DNA of 64,000 bases from NCBI RefSeq assembly GCF_030463535.1, contig NC_132901.1, forward strand, positions 289,621 through 353,620, read 5' to 3'. This document shows, one piece after another, positions 14,060 through 34,250 of the stretch (positions are counted from its first letter, which is position 1; each line of letters begins with the position of its first letter). The stretch comes from Salminus brasiliensis (Eukaryota > Chordata > Actinopteri > Characiformes > Bryconidae). A model generated the notes under the pieces. That model did not search any database. It was not told the origin of the DNA and saw nothing but the letters and a program-made list of their open reading frames with translations. A program made the translations under genes and the position numbers.

Positions 14060-15471
14060 TGGTCGGGTTAGACTGTCTATTTGTAACCTACAAGCTGCAT
14101 CTACAGTATATGGGCGGAATTTCTAGGTTCTAAATGGGTATAGAAGATAGAAAATCTGAAAGAGAGGAAGGGTCACACTGGTTGGCCTAGTGAAGAGTGA
14201 CCCAGTGATGGCAGGAAAAACATGACTTAAAAGGGGAACTTGGCTTGCCTGGACGGAGAATTCACTCATAGCACTCATTCATAGCATATACACACACTGG
14301 TACCACCAAATGATTCATTTGCATGATTTAATCGACATTTATAGCCACAAAGCAAAGACCGCAAAGTCAGAAATGCTCAGGATTAAACAAGATAGTAAAC
14401 AAGGACTGCTGCTATACAATGTTTATCATTACCAACTGTCCATGAAATAGTAGCAGGGAAAATATATCAGCAAATGCTGGCTGCATTTGCATATTAAGGA
14501 TAGGGCTGATCGATCCCTTTTGGAGTTGACCCCATAAGGATATTCCACACAATAATTTTCTTGACTCCAAAAGATGTATAAGTACATAAAACAGAGTGAC
14601 ATAGTAATCAGTACAATGTTGTAAAAGAATTAATACTCCATCATAATTGATGGTACGAATAGGTATCAAACTGGTATTAGTGGCCAGTGTTGACAACCCA
14701 TGGTTTTATTGACATCAGCAAAAATACTGCTCATAACATGCTTTTGTACAGTATCGAGAGATGGAAGTAATATAACTAAAAACAACAACAGCAAAAAAAA
14801 AAAACATCAGGGCAAGACTAAAGAACAAAGCTTGCAAGAAAATAGGGAAAGACCAGGGGCTGGATTCACAAAATCTTTCCTAAGAAAAAAAATATGAAGG
14901 ATCTTAAGATAAACTCTAGATTATCTGCAATTGTTTAAAAAAAATGTATGCTGTATTCCACAACTCATAATAAACAATAATGAGTTATACTGAAAAACGT
15001 ACTGCAGTAGAACAATTAATCAGTCACTTCAACCATCAACCATCATGTTCTGATCATCATCTGCAGCTGATGTTCTGCTCCTGACTCTAATTCTACACAT
15101 TTGAAGGAGTAATAAATGTGGGGGGGGGGGTGTTACTAAAATTTCTATTAATCCCATTTTATAAATGATGATTAAAGACATTTCTTCAGTTGTGTTGAGT
15201 TTAATTACATGACCTCTATCTCTCAGTAGTATCTCTCTTGTGTTGTAATTCTGTTACATAGCTGTATTTATACAAGCAAGGCTATTTGGCGAGGTAAGGT
15301 TTCTGGGGGGTAGATGTTTCAGCACTGACATTGATGTGATTGTACAAATGTATTTTCCACCTCGCCCAAGGTCAAATAAATCTAGACAGTGAACGGTTCT
15401 GTGTGGAATTGGGTCCTAACCTTCAATTCCCAAATACCCGGAATCTCACATAACAGTCCTAGTTATGGGTG
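14060..15471. other. Intergenic DNA between convergent itln-A and itln-B
   Basis: No gene is recognised. It contains A-rich runs near 14,790 and a poly-G run near 15,120. The short open frames have no domain signature. Confidence 0.5.
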
Positions 15472-19198
<3,727 letters not shown>

Positions 19199-19479
19199 CT
19201 CTCTGACGGAGTTACAGACCTGTAAACAAAGCATTAATTAAGCTACGACAACTAAACCAAAAAACATTACATTCATGCATGTAAATAATGCTAAAATAAG
19301 AATTTTTTACTTTGATTAGCACCAAACTGGATAAGTAATTAATTCATTTGAGAAATACAACACAAAACACCAGCCACTGCAAACTATCCTGAAATTGTGA
19401 AATATCAGAGGACCTGAACTGAAGACCCAGTTAATGCAGATGGTTTTTATGCGCCACTATGAACTCTGAACTTGCGTAG

Positions 19480-19680
19480 AGCTGTCCTGATGAAGCTCCA
19501 ACAAAGTTCAAATAAATAAGGCAAAAAGTGTGAACTCATGCTTGGCTGTTAAAGCTGACTAACGGCCCTGTTGCACAGATGTTACAGAAACAGGAAGTGT
19601 CTTGTCATTGTTCTGACCCCTGTGTCACACAGTCCACATTACAGAGGCAGAACGCTGATTGTATAATTACGATGGTACGT
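19480..19680 (-). promoter_or_regulatory. itln-B promoter block
   Basis: Inverted homologue of 7,080-7,273. The minus strand preserves ATGACAAGACACTTCCTGTT and ACTTTTTGCCTTATTTATTT. Conservation against a diverged background suggests a shared regulatory element of the A/B/D loci. Confidence 0.5.
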
Positions 19681-19869
19681 TTGATGTAAAAATTCTCTAT
19701 CAATGTAAAGGTTATCAACACGACTGTTTATGTCACTAATCAAAGATCTTTTGCAGCACATTTATTTTTGTACTTCATCAATGCTGCGAAAAAGTTTCTC
19801 AAATTCTTATTTTTTTATATTAGTCACATTTAAAGGTCTCAGAACATTCAAAGAACTTGTAGGTCTCGC

Positions 19870-20190
19870 TTGCCTTAGTTAAGGCCATTGTACACGACTC
19901 CACACTACGAAATGCATCTTGGGACAAATGAAAGATGCAAACCACTGCTGACCAAAAAAGAACACAAAGGCTTGTCTTTCATTAGCCAAAAAAACATCTA
20001 GATGACCCCCAATCCGACCCAGGATAATATTCTGTGGACTGGTGAGTCAAAGGTGGAACTTTTCAGAAGACATAGGTCATGTTACATAGCCTGTAAAGCT
20101 AACACTGCATTCCACCATTTAATAAGAACATCATACATGGTGGTGGTAGTGTCATGAATTGCTACCACCAGCACCGGGTGGTCCAAGCTG
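19870..20190 (+). pseudogene. Tc1-like transposase remnant, inverted copy
   Basis: Reading the plus strand gives KPLLTKKEHKGLSF, then after a stop NILWTGESKVELFRRH, then CKANTAFHHL, and in a shifted frame HGGGSVM. These follow the order of the Tc1 transposase core (LW.DE.K.ELF, then HGGG..MVWG). At least one stop and one frameshift make it dead. It covers more of the catalytic part than the copies at 6,713 and 37,575, which keep more of the N-terminal part. Confidence 0.75.
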
Positions 20191-20930
20191 AAAAACTCAG
20201 TAGTCAAATTTAAACAATGGGTGATTTAAGATTTCAATAAATGGTGTGCAGTGTGGGTTTGTTTGTGCTGTCTTTTTATATATATTCTATTAAAATTGGT
20301 TGAAATATCTGAAACATTTACATGTGACAAATGCAAAAACAGAATGAAATTGGACTATTAATTAGCCAAGCCAGTGTTATAATTGTGAAAATGTTACATT
20401 TTGTCTACAAGCCCCATACAAGTCCCAAGCCTAACTACAAGTACCATAATTACCTATCAATTACTTTAAGAATTGCTGCATAATTTCTAAGCTTGAACAT
20501 CTTTCAACTCTCTTTCTATCTCTGCTGCATCTAGAACCAACTGTGGGTTACAAAAGACAGCGATTTCAACACACTTCCGTGTCCTGAGCCTAATCACACT
20601 TACAATACAATAAAAGCACTAAACTGTAGCAATTCATTCATTTGAGAAATACAACACAAAACACCAACCATTGCAAGTTATTCTGAAATTCTGAAATATC
20701 AGAGGACCTGAACTGAAAACGGTAGATCTACTGTTCGTATTCAACCCTACGTTTTCATACGCCACCATTTCAACTACTGGTTCAATGGTAAACGTTAAAA
20801 GTTAATGCAGATGGTTTTTATGCGCCACTATGAACTCTTTCTATCTCTGCTGCATCTAGAACCATTACAACAGACGGCGATTTCAACACACTTCTGTGTC
20901 CTGAACCTTACAATACAATAAAAGCCAGGC

Positions 20931-21884
20931 TTCATGTTTCAGCTTGTTCAGATTTTTGTTAAACAATGTTGAAAACATTTCTTCATTTTTCTTTTAATTC
21001 AAGTACTTAACAATAAACACAAACATAATACTGTTACAGTTGCAATGGTGAATAAACATACTCACCAGCATGCCTGTGTTTTTCTCTTCAATTCGCTCTT
21101 CTTTCTTCTAACAAATCAGCCAGGCGGTCTTTCCTTTCCAAGGTGGAAAACCATGCCAACGCCCATGTCTTCGCTAAGCAAAATTGGGTTAGCTAGCTAA
21201 ACAGCTGATGCAGTGGTTTGGTCAAAATTTAACCAGGCAGATTGTTTTGTTTGTCAAATACAATCAGGAACCACAAACAGGGTTCTCTAATGAAGACAGG
21301 TGAAAGTGCTGAGAGAAAATATACTTTTTAAGGTTGATTTTAAATCAAGAAGAATGGTCACAGTGTTTCTGAGGAATGCCACTTAAATGCCTAATGGCAG
21401 TCTGGTTTTAGGGTCCGCCAGCAGACCACTATTAGTGGACGAGTCCCCCAGTAGACCAGTATTGGTGGACCTAAGAGTGCGAGAAGGTGTCTAGGGTTGC
21501 AGAAGCTAGAAATGGTAAAACGGGACAGTTGCAGAGCAGCTCATCACCTCCAGACTCTTCTAGTTATCAGATTCAGGAACCAGCGGATTTTCCTGTGCCC
21601 AGGACTGCAGGTCTGTCCATCGTCTGCCCCCTTGCCAAACTGCCGCTAAACACTCATCAGAAGGGAAAGCACCATAAACCATACTAAGCTAAGCAGAAAT
21701 AAGCTAAGCTCACTAAATTCACTTAGCTACTAGCTACCCCCTCAGTTAGCTTAGCAAATGCTACAGTAGCAAGTGCTATCTAACTTTAGCCACTGAATTA
21801 ATTTAAACTCACCAAATCTTCACTTTATATTGGGAAGAGCCTTTCACAGTGAGATGTTTGTCTCACCTGAGCTCATTTTACTTC
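20931..21884. other. Intergenic DNA before the large minisatellite
   Basis: No gene is seen. It contains a short direct repeat about the word 'accactattagtggacgag' / 'accagtattggtggacctaa' (21,424-21,475) and 'gctaagct' runs. The last 100 bp match 6,020-6,115 in inverted orientation. Confidence 0.5.
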
Positions 21885-24080
21885 AGGTGTATCTCATTTT
21901 TACCTTGGTTTACCTCAGTTTACCCATTTTTACCTCAGTTTTACCTCAGTTTACCCCATTTGATCTCTGTTTATCCCAGTTTACCCAATTGTGCCTCAGT
22001 TTAACCTCCGTTTACCCTATTGTACCTCAGTCTATCCCAGTTTACCCCATATTACCTCAGTTTATCACGGTTCACTCTATTTTACCCCAGTCTACCCCTT
22101 TTTACCTGTTTATCCGAGTTTACTCTATTTAACCTCAGTTTATCACAGTTTACTCCATTTTACCTCAGTCTACCTCATTTTTACCTCAGTTTATCCCAGT
22201 TTACACCATTTTACCTCAGTTTATCCCAGTTTACTCCATTTTACCTCAGTCTACCTCATTTTTACCTCAGTTTATCCGAGTTTACTCCATTTTACCTCAG
22301 TTTTACCTCAGTTTATCACAGTTTACTCCATTTTACCTCAGTCTACCTCATTTTTACCTCAGGTTATCCGAGTTTATCCCATTTTACCTCAGTTTATCCC
22401 AGTTTACTCCATTTTACCGCAGTTTATCCCAGTTTACTCCATTTTACCTCAGTTTATCACAGTTTACTCCATTTTACCTCAGTTTATCACAGTTTACTCC
22501 ATTTTACCCCAGTTTACTCCATTTTTACCTCAGTTTGTCACAGTTTACTCCATTTTTACCTCAGTTTGTCACAGTTTACTCCATTTTTACCTCAGTTTAT
22601 CACAGTTTACTCCATTTTACCTCAGTTTATCACAGTTTACTCCATTTTTACCTCAGTTTATCACAGTTTACTCCATTTTACCTCAGTTTATCACAGTTTA
22701 CTCCATTTTACCCCAGTTTACTCCATTTTTACCTCAGTTTATCACAGTTTACTCCATTTTTACCTCAGTTTATCACAGTTTACTCCATTTTACCTCAGTT
22801 TATCACAGTTTACTCCATTTTACCCCAGTTTACTCCATTTTTACCTCAGTTTATCACAGTTTACTCCATTTTTACCTCAGTTTATCACAGTTTACTCCAT
22901 TTTACCTCAGTTTATCACAGTTTACTCCATTTTACCCCAGTTTACTCCATTTTTACCTCAGTTTGTCACAGTTTACTCCATTTTACCTCAGTTTACTCCA
23001 TTTTTACTTCAGTTTGTCACAGTTTACTCCATTTTACCTCAGTTTATCCCAGTTTACTCCATTTTACCTCAGTCTACCTCATTTTTACCTCAGTTTATCC
23101 GAGTTTACTCCATTTTACCTCAGTTTTACCTCAGTTTATCACAGTTTACTCCATTTTACCTCAGTCTACCTCATTTTTACCTCAGGTTATCCGAGTTTAT
23201 CCCATTTTACCTCAGTTTATCCCAGTTTACTCCATTTTACCGCAGTTTATCCCAGTTTACTCCATTTTACCTCAGTTTATCACAGTTTACTCCATTTTAC
23301 CTCAGTTTATCACAGTTTACTCCATTTTACCCCAGTTTACTCCATTTTACCTCAGTTTATCACAGTTTACTCCATTTTACCTCAGTTTATCACAGTTTAC
23401 TCCATTTTTACCTCAGTTTATCACAGTTTACTCCATTTTACCTCAGTTTATCACAGTTTACTCCATTTTACCCCAGTTTACTCCATTTTTACCTCAGTTT
23501 GTCACAGTTTACTCCATTTTACCTCAGTTTGTCACAGTTTACTCCATTTTACCTCAGTTTATCACAGTTTACTCCATTTTTACTTCAGTTTGTCACAGTT
23601 TACTCCATTTTACCTCAGTTTATCACAGTTTACTCCATTTTACCCCAGTTTACTCCATTTTACCTCAGTTTATCACAGTTTACTCCATTTTACCTCAGTT
23701 TATCACAGTTTACTCCATTTTTACCTCAGTTTATCACAGTTTACTCCATTTTACCTCAGTTTATCACAGTTTACTCCATTTTACCCCAGTTTACTCCATT
23801 TTTACCTCAGTTTGTCACAGTTTACTCCATTTTACCTCAGTTTGTCACAGTTTACTCCATTTTTACTTCAGTTTGTCACAGTTTACTCCATTTTACCTCA
23901 GTTTGTCACAGTTTACTCCATTTTACCTCAGTTTACTCCATTTTTACTTCAGCTTATCTGAGTTTACTCCATTTTTACCTCAGTTTGTCACAGTTTACTC
24001 CATTTTTACCTCAGTTTATCACAGTTTACTCCATTTTACCTCAGTTTTACCTCAGTTTACGCAATTTGTACCTCAGTTTT
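21885..24080 (+). repeat. 2.2 kb minisatellite, 30-bp unit, open in three frames
   Basis: The consensus unit is 'cagtttatcacagtttactc' followed by 'cattttacct' (30 bp), with single-T indels and blocks of several units repeated as groups. Because 30 is a multiple of three and no plus-strand frame of the unit holds a stop, all three frames stay open for 517-699 codons. The translations (QFITVYSILP, SLSQFTPFYL, VYHSLLHFTS) are frame variants of one repeat. I see no promoter, splice context or homology for a gene. Confidence 0.95.
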
Positions 24081-24275
24081 ATCGTTAATCCAGTGTCTTC
24101 TCTCGATTATCCGTTATAAGCCTCTAATCGTCTATTTGGTTAAAAAAAAAAAGCCGCGCGCTTCTTAAAGCGACAGGCACCACTATAACGCTGTATTGGC
24201 TGAGAGTTAACAGCAGGCTGAGAGGCACGTGAACTTGTGCACGTTATAAGCGTTATTTCTTTAAACAACAGCAGC

Positions 24276-24322
<47 letters not shown>
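24276..24322. repeat. (AAT)n microsatellite
   Basis: About 15 uninterrupted AAT/ATA units. Confidence 0.9.
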
Positions 24323-24323
<1 letters not shown>

Positions 24324-24385
24324 CGTGGAGGCTGTACTGGCTCTCACTGAGTTGTTTTTCTGATTCAATATGGTGCTCTATTACA

Positions 24386-24560
24386 GCCATCACTATATGG
24401 ACAAAAGTATTGGGACACGTGCTCATTCAATGCTGGGGGGCTTTATACCCCTCTACTAGCCCACGCTTGGCATTAGGCAGCATGGTGCCGATAAGTTCAT
24501 GATGTTGATCTGCTCCAGAGAGTCCTATTCTATTGGCAGTACTTCTTCTCTACAGCTCAG
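24386..24560. mobile_element. CACTATAT-family element, internally deleted
   Basis: It starts CACTATATGGACAAAAGTAT and jumps to 'caatgctggggggctttata', omitting most of the interior seen in 56,698-57,236. It ends 'ggcagtacttcttctctaca'. It is non-coding. Confidence 0.7.
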
Positions 24561-25058
24561 CCTGGCAAAATCCACACCTCATTTTTGTTCTCATTGTTTT
24601 GAAGTGTGCATTAAATTCAGGTTGTTTGTGGGTGATGTTGGTTGAATGGGACGTTCAGAGAGCTGGCAGCGTCCTCTGCTGGTCTCAGTGAAACTTAGTC
24701 CTTTCTGGGGTTAAATTGCAAAAAGCTGTATATAGAGAAAAATGCTTGGTAATTTTATATAAATAAGTTTTTCAGGTTTTTTTGTGTGTCCAGATGTGTG
24801 AGGTATTAATGCTGAATTGTCTCAATACATAAATACAAAAATCAAGACAGATTTTTCTTTTTAACATGCTTATATATTGGCTTATACATGATCCAATATA
24901 GATGAAATCATAACAAGAAAAGGTGTTATGAGAAAGAAAAAGAAAAAAACATATAAGTAAGAGTTTCAGTCACAAAGAAATGACTCTTCCTGTATGTTCT
25001 GTAAAATAAACGATAGAGAAAGAGAGAGAGAGAGAAAGCTGAGGGTGTGATCTGGATC
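24561..25058. other. itln-C 3' flank
   Basis: From about 24,770 the sequence is the inverted counterpart of the itln-A and itln-D 3' flanks, including the GA-rich run at 25,015-25,036. No other gene is seen. Confidence 0.6.
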
Positions 25059-29110
<4,052 letters not shown>

Positions 29111-30797
29111 CTGTTAGAAAAGCATTCAACATATATACTTTATATACTCTATACTCTATATACTCCAGAATCTATATATTTTCTATACTCTGTAAACTCT
29201 ATACTCTATATTCTCTATAAATATAGGCTCTATATACTATATACTCTATATACACAACGCTGAGGTTATATACTTTATCAGTGTATCAGATTAAAAGGTT
29301 TATTAAGTTAAGTTGGTCATTTATTGGTGGACAGATTTGGTGGATAGTAATACTACTTGTAAAGGGGGGGGGGGGTGTAAAACTCTAATTGATTGCAATT
29401 ATAAAATCAGTCAATCAATCAATTATGTTTTTTTTTCCACTCAGAAGAACACTTGAGGTGACCCTCTTGCACTGCAGCAGAGCATTAACAATAATATGGG
29501 GCTGAAAGAAGGAAGGAAGAACTACTCAATCACCATTTGTGCTGATTATAGGAATTAGTCCTCTGTATTTAAGCCTGAACACACACAATGGTTACAATGA
29601 TGCGTGCAGCCAAACAGCGATTAAGGAGTTCCTCCTTTGACATCCTTCTTTCAGTCTCTATGATATCTAAAATGAGGGTCACCCCCAATGTGAAAATAAA
29701 GTTTAATTGATTGATTTGTTAATTGATTGCTTGATTTGGTGATCATATATTCAGCTTAAAGTAAAATTATGAACTCACAGACATATTAAAAATCATCAAG
29801 AAGAAAACCATCAAGATAATAGAAGATTAAGAAAGTATAAATTAAGTAAATTAAGTTTTAATTAAGTACATTAAAGTAATTAGCATTTAATTAATTAGTC
29901 AGAGAAACAATACAATAAATTAATAACAGAAAGAAATGAATAAACCAAATAAAATAAATAAAGGCTTAAAGGAGTAAATAAAGAGTTAGGAGATAAAAAA
30001 GTAACAATATGAAATATATATATATATAAACTTAATTGACTGTAAAGGTTTTGCAAAAAAGGAGACAAAAAAGGAGATAAAATATGTGTATATTTGTAGC
30101 CTATTAATTGATGTTTTAGCCTATCAATGCATATTTAAAAATCAGCTGTATGTGCACAATAACATGTTGTGGCCACCTATAGACATCCCTCTGCCACCCT
30201 TGGGCCACCCCACCCCTAGAACCAGCCTAAATAAAGAAATGTAATGACTAGAAAATGAGGCCAGTCGACTTCTTCTTAACTTTTAAGAAAGGGTTTTTTC
30301 AAGGGTTCCTTGGTAAATACAAGGAAAAATAAATAGTATTTTTTTTCTGTAGAATCATGATAACAATGTTTCAGTGTTTCTCGTTAAATGGTTCTTCTCT
30401 GCCATGGAAATCCTTTTGGGTGTAGTTTTAAAGACCTTTTCTCCAATAGCACCAAAGAATTCCAGTATTGTTGAAAGTTAAAGAACCTCATTTTCAATTC
30501 TACATAGAACCGTCAATAGAAAAGCACTCACCCTGAAGTTCTCCTGTATGCTGTAAATTAACGTAGCGTTTCCAGTTTTTATCAGATAACAAAGTCTGTC
30601 GGTTTTTAAAGACAGTGGAGAGGTTTTTGCTGTGGTCAGCGCAGTGGGTGGTCAGTATTTCAGCAGAAACCATCTGAGGAATGACCTCCAGAAATATCAC
30701 ACAAGTCAAAACCTGAACAGCACTGCAACATCCTGATTACAATGTCCATTACAGTGTGTTGTATAGTTTTGCGTTTTGGTAGTCATGACAATCAGAC
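29111..30797. other. itln-C upstream region
   Basis: It contains a 'ctctatatactctat' low-complexity stretch at 29,130-29,260, a poly-G run near 29,365, AT-rich DNA and 'ggttc' motif-rich sequence at 30,290-30,520. No gene is recognised. A 5' non-coding exon of itln-C must lie upstream, but I cannot place it. Confidence 0.5.
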
Positions 30798-30982
30798 AAA
30801 GAAATACATAAGTAAACAATATTATTTTGCATACTAGGATCCATGTTTCACACATGTAGAAGCAACTTATAACTCTTATTATAAAAGAGAACATTCGATG
30901 CATTAGTAAACAGTCTAAAATAGTCTTTATAAAATGTAATTCATAGAAACTTTATTGTCTCTTCAGAAAGATACCACATACA

Positions 30983-31397
30983 TTTACATTTACATTTAAG
31001 GCATTTAGCAGAAGCTCTTCTCCAGAGTGCTTTGCTATTTACCCAAGAAAAACCTCAGCTAGTTTAAATAGACTAAAATTCAAAGCTCCTCTAATCTTAG
31101 ACTCTACTAAACACAAGTCAGTATGGAGACCATAGTACTCTTCTCTTCGCCTGAGTCCTCTCAGAAGAGGAGGGGCTTCAGTCTGGGTTTGAGGACAGCG
31201 AGCGTTGGACTCTGCTGTTCGGACACCCAGAGGAAGTTCGTTCCACCACTTCGGTGCAGGACAGTAAAAAGTCTGGACGCTCGTCTTCCGTGGATCCTAA
31301 AGGATGGCGGGTCGAGCCAGTCTTGGCTTTGTAGGTCAGAGTCAGGGGGTTGAATCTGATGACCTGGGCAGCTACAGGAAGCCATATGTTAGATCTT
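30983..31397. repeat. Interspersed repeat remnant, copy 2
   Basis: Duplicate of the element at 186-600, carried with the segmental duplication. Both overlapping short reading frames are unchanged. Confidence 0.5.
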
Positions 31398-33600
31398 CAT
31401 AGGAGGTGTGCAAGGAAACACTGTGAAAAAATAATATAAAAATGAATTAAAATCAGGGCAAGATCTCAAGATTTGTCTATCCAGAGCACATTGTCGTTGT
31501 CCTTAGGATGATTTTCTCTGGGAAATGTTAGTCTGATGTTCTGCACCTGATTCTAATTCTATATATTTAAATGTGTAATAAATGTGTGAGGGGGTGGGAG
31601 GGGGGGTGGTGGTTAAAGCTGTTTCTTCAGTTGTGTAAGTTTAGTGATCACGTGAAGATCATGAGTTACAGATAAGGGTTTCATGGGTCTGTCCTCTTTC
31701 TTTCACGTGCAGTGTGGCAGTGTGCTGTGCCTGTAGTTGGGTTTAGGTGCATTAGTGCAATGCTCAGCAGTTAGACCAGTCTGTGCTGCACTTTCTGTTC
31801 TGTTTGTTTGGTAGAACATCTACATTAGTAGACACATTCACTCACTCACTTCTCCATTTCTGCTAGCAATGTCTAAATATATTATTGTTAATGTCTTATT
31901 TTGTCAAAATAATGTTTCTTAAAATTGTAATTTAATGAGTAAAACTAACTATAGCAATAGCACAAAAATATGTTTTCTAAAAACCTCAATTTAATTTAGT
32001 ATCTCAAAATATAGGCTTATTTCATTATATAGCTTATTAATCACTTAATCATCTGTTTAATTTAATATCTCAAAACACTCTTTACTGTTTCAGACAAAGG
32101 TTTAAGCTTATTAGGATCTCAAAATAGTTACCTAGCATTTTCAACATTGTATATTGGAATGAGTTATTTTCAATATTCAGACTATTTGTTTTCACAAATA
32201 TGATTTATCACCTGAAAATAATTTGTTTTTATTTGGTTTTGGTTTTATTTGCTTCACCTGCTCAACTGACATTTAATTTAATGTCTTAAATTCTAGCTTA
32301 CTTTTAATAAAAGTCTATTTCCACAAAGCCGAAGCAAAAAAGCATGTCAGACTTATAATGTTTAATCTCAGCAACTTTCTGTTCCGTTATTTTCTCTCAG
32401 AACCTCAGTCTTCAGTTTACAAAATAAGTTCTTTGCCTTTTAACTAAATCACAAAGAGCAGTTTTATTAAACTATAGTTTATAGTACTGCACACAAACTA
32501 AAGAAAGTAATGAATTCAATGTGCCCTATTCAGGAAAACATGGCTTAACGTCCCCTGCTAATAATACCCCACTTGGCTGCTTTTAGAAGCAACCCTGGAT
32601 TCATTAAATTATGTATTTATAACAAATACAGTACAGCTAAGTACAGTACAGTACAGCAAAGTAGTTACAGCAATTTAGAATACAAAATTACCACTTTAAG
32701 TAAATTATTTTCTTGTTAAATGAACAAATCACTTTTTACAGTGTATTACAAGAAATGTTTTCTCTAAAATGTGGCTTTCACAATTAGAATTCAGTATCAT
32801 AAAATACTGGCTTATTTTCTGGCTTATTCCCATTTCCAACAGATTAAACTATTTTTAAAATGATTTATTTAATACAATTTATGTTTCTAAATATAGTGGG
32901 CTATTTTGTCTTTACTTAGAACCTCTAGATAATTATATATTTGCTTGATATTTTGATGTAAATTAAAATAACATTATATCACATTTTTATTCTACATATT
33001 TTTACTTTGTCAAAATAAGGCATTGCAGCATGTTCATTATTTACCTTCCCATAAAATAATTTACTTATATATCTTCTATATAAAATAATAGACGTATATA
33101 TCTTCCATGTAAAATTATATGTTTATATTTTTATGCTTGTATTCTCCTCTCTGTAAGGACATGGCCAGCCGTGCTCAAAGCCCTGACCAAAGAGATACTG
33201 TGCCCTAGTGGCTCAGCTGGAAGCAAAACTGAATCAGCAACTTTTTAAAGTTCTTTTCAGATCATGCTATTTCCTGCCATATCTCCCAGTGGTTCATTGT
33301 CCCATAAATCAGCAGATTTCTGCTCTCACTGTCGGGGCACTGCTGTTGTCCCTGTTTACCCTTCAGAGGGCCTTTCAGTGGGTTTAACTGTTTTGGTAAT
33401 AGTGGACTAATGCAGTAAAGGCACTGTGAGTAATGAAATATTCATTAGTATTTCTTAGGGATGAATATATTAGGCAGCGAGTGAACAGTCAGTTCCTAAA
33501 AATGATAAAGGTGTTGAAGCAGGGAACAGGGTTATGGGCACCTAAGGCTTATTAATGCATTTGGAGGTCCCACCTCAGGACCCACTTGCAGGATGGTCTT
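31398..33600. other. AT-rich intergenic DNA, copy 2
   Basis: Duplicate of 601-2,803 with only scattered substitutions. No gene is seen. Confidence 0.6.
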
Positions 33601-33751
33601 CACTCTTAAAAATGAAGTGCAAATAGTTCTTTGAGTGAATCCATAGAAGAACCACTTCTGGTTTCCGAAGAAACATGTCTGTAATGGACATGTAAATGTT
33701 AGGAACCATTTCTACACAGTGGTGAGCAGAAGGTTTTCATTTTTTAGGGTG
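33601..33751. mobile_element. MITE-like element, longer copy
   Basis: Same element as 2,804-2,899, with the same roughly 16-bp terminal inverted repeats and the 55-bp internal part present. It lies about 140 bp upstream of the MABP-2 core promoter. Confidence 0.65.
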
Positions 33752-33863
33752 ATGGTGTGAAAGGATTTGACCAAAGTTAGAAGATAAAGAGTTGATCACT
33801 TCACAAAACCAGTGTACAGTTTATCTTCATCTCCAACAATGGAGTGTTTCAAATGATCAGCAG

Positions 33864-33929
33864 CCAATTGGTCAACAAAGTGGGTATGACTGGAAAGTCC
33901 CAGACACACCCTCAGTGGGTTATATATAA
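33864..33929 (+). promoter_or_regulatory. MABP-2 core promoter (CCAAT, kappaB-like, TATA)
   Basis: All three elements of the MABP-1 promoter are conserved: CCAAT at 33,864, GGAAAGTCCC at 33,892-33,901 and TATATATAA at 33,921-33,929. Both copies could therefore be co-regulated. Confidence 0.6.
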
Positions 33930-34250
33930 TGCTGGAGTTTAGGGTGGTTCACGTAATTCTTCCAACTGGAGCGTTCATATACACCAGTCGTGTGTCTGAG
34001 GACAACACCTGCTTTGAAGGTAGAATTTTATTTTTCTCAATCCTCTGTAAATTTCGGTGTTGGAGATTCAGTGTTGGCTGTTCTGAGTAGGGTTTGGTGT
34101 GAAGCTGAGGTTCATTGTAGGGAAACTAACCAGCTCTGATTTCTTCATCTTCATGAATTAGCTTCATAAAAGCTGATGTTTTGGAAATAATGTTTATATT
34201 CTGTGTTCTCATATTTCACATTTCAGTCAACGGCTCCACTCAAACCTGAA

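Larger units (their letters stand above)
19330..20930. repeat. Internal direct duplications upstream of itln-B
   Basis: About 19,335-19,475 recurs at 20,632-20,840 (shared 'catttgagaaatacaacaca' and 'gttaatgcagatggttttta'). About 20,510-20,610 recurs at 20,836-20,925 (shared 'tctttctatctctgctgcat'). The inverted homologue near 7.3 kb has one copy, so these arose on the itln-B side. Confidence 0.75.
19200..24093 (-). repeat. Inverted duplicate of the 5.34-7.9 kb block
   Basis: On the minus strand this region runs minisatellite, Tc1 remnant, promoter block, itln-B, matching the plus-strand order upstream of itln-A. Anchors include 24,075-24,093 against 5,341 (tggattaacgataaaa), 21,780-21,860 against 6,030-6,100, and 20,740-20,830 against 7,290-7,370. 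Divergence is much greater than between the direct copies, so this event is older. Confidence 0.85.

Noticed and set aside
21991-24119. Three overlapping long open frames (517-699 codons)
   Set aside because: They are the three readings of one 30-bp tandem repeat without stop codons. There is no homology, promoter or splice evidence.
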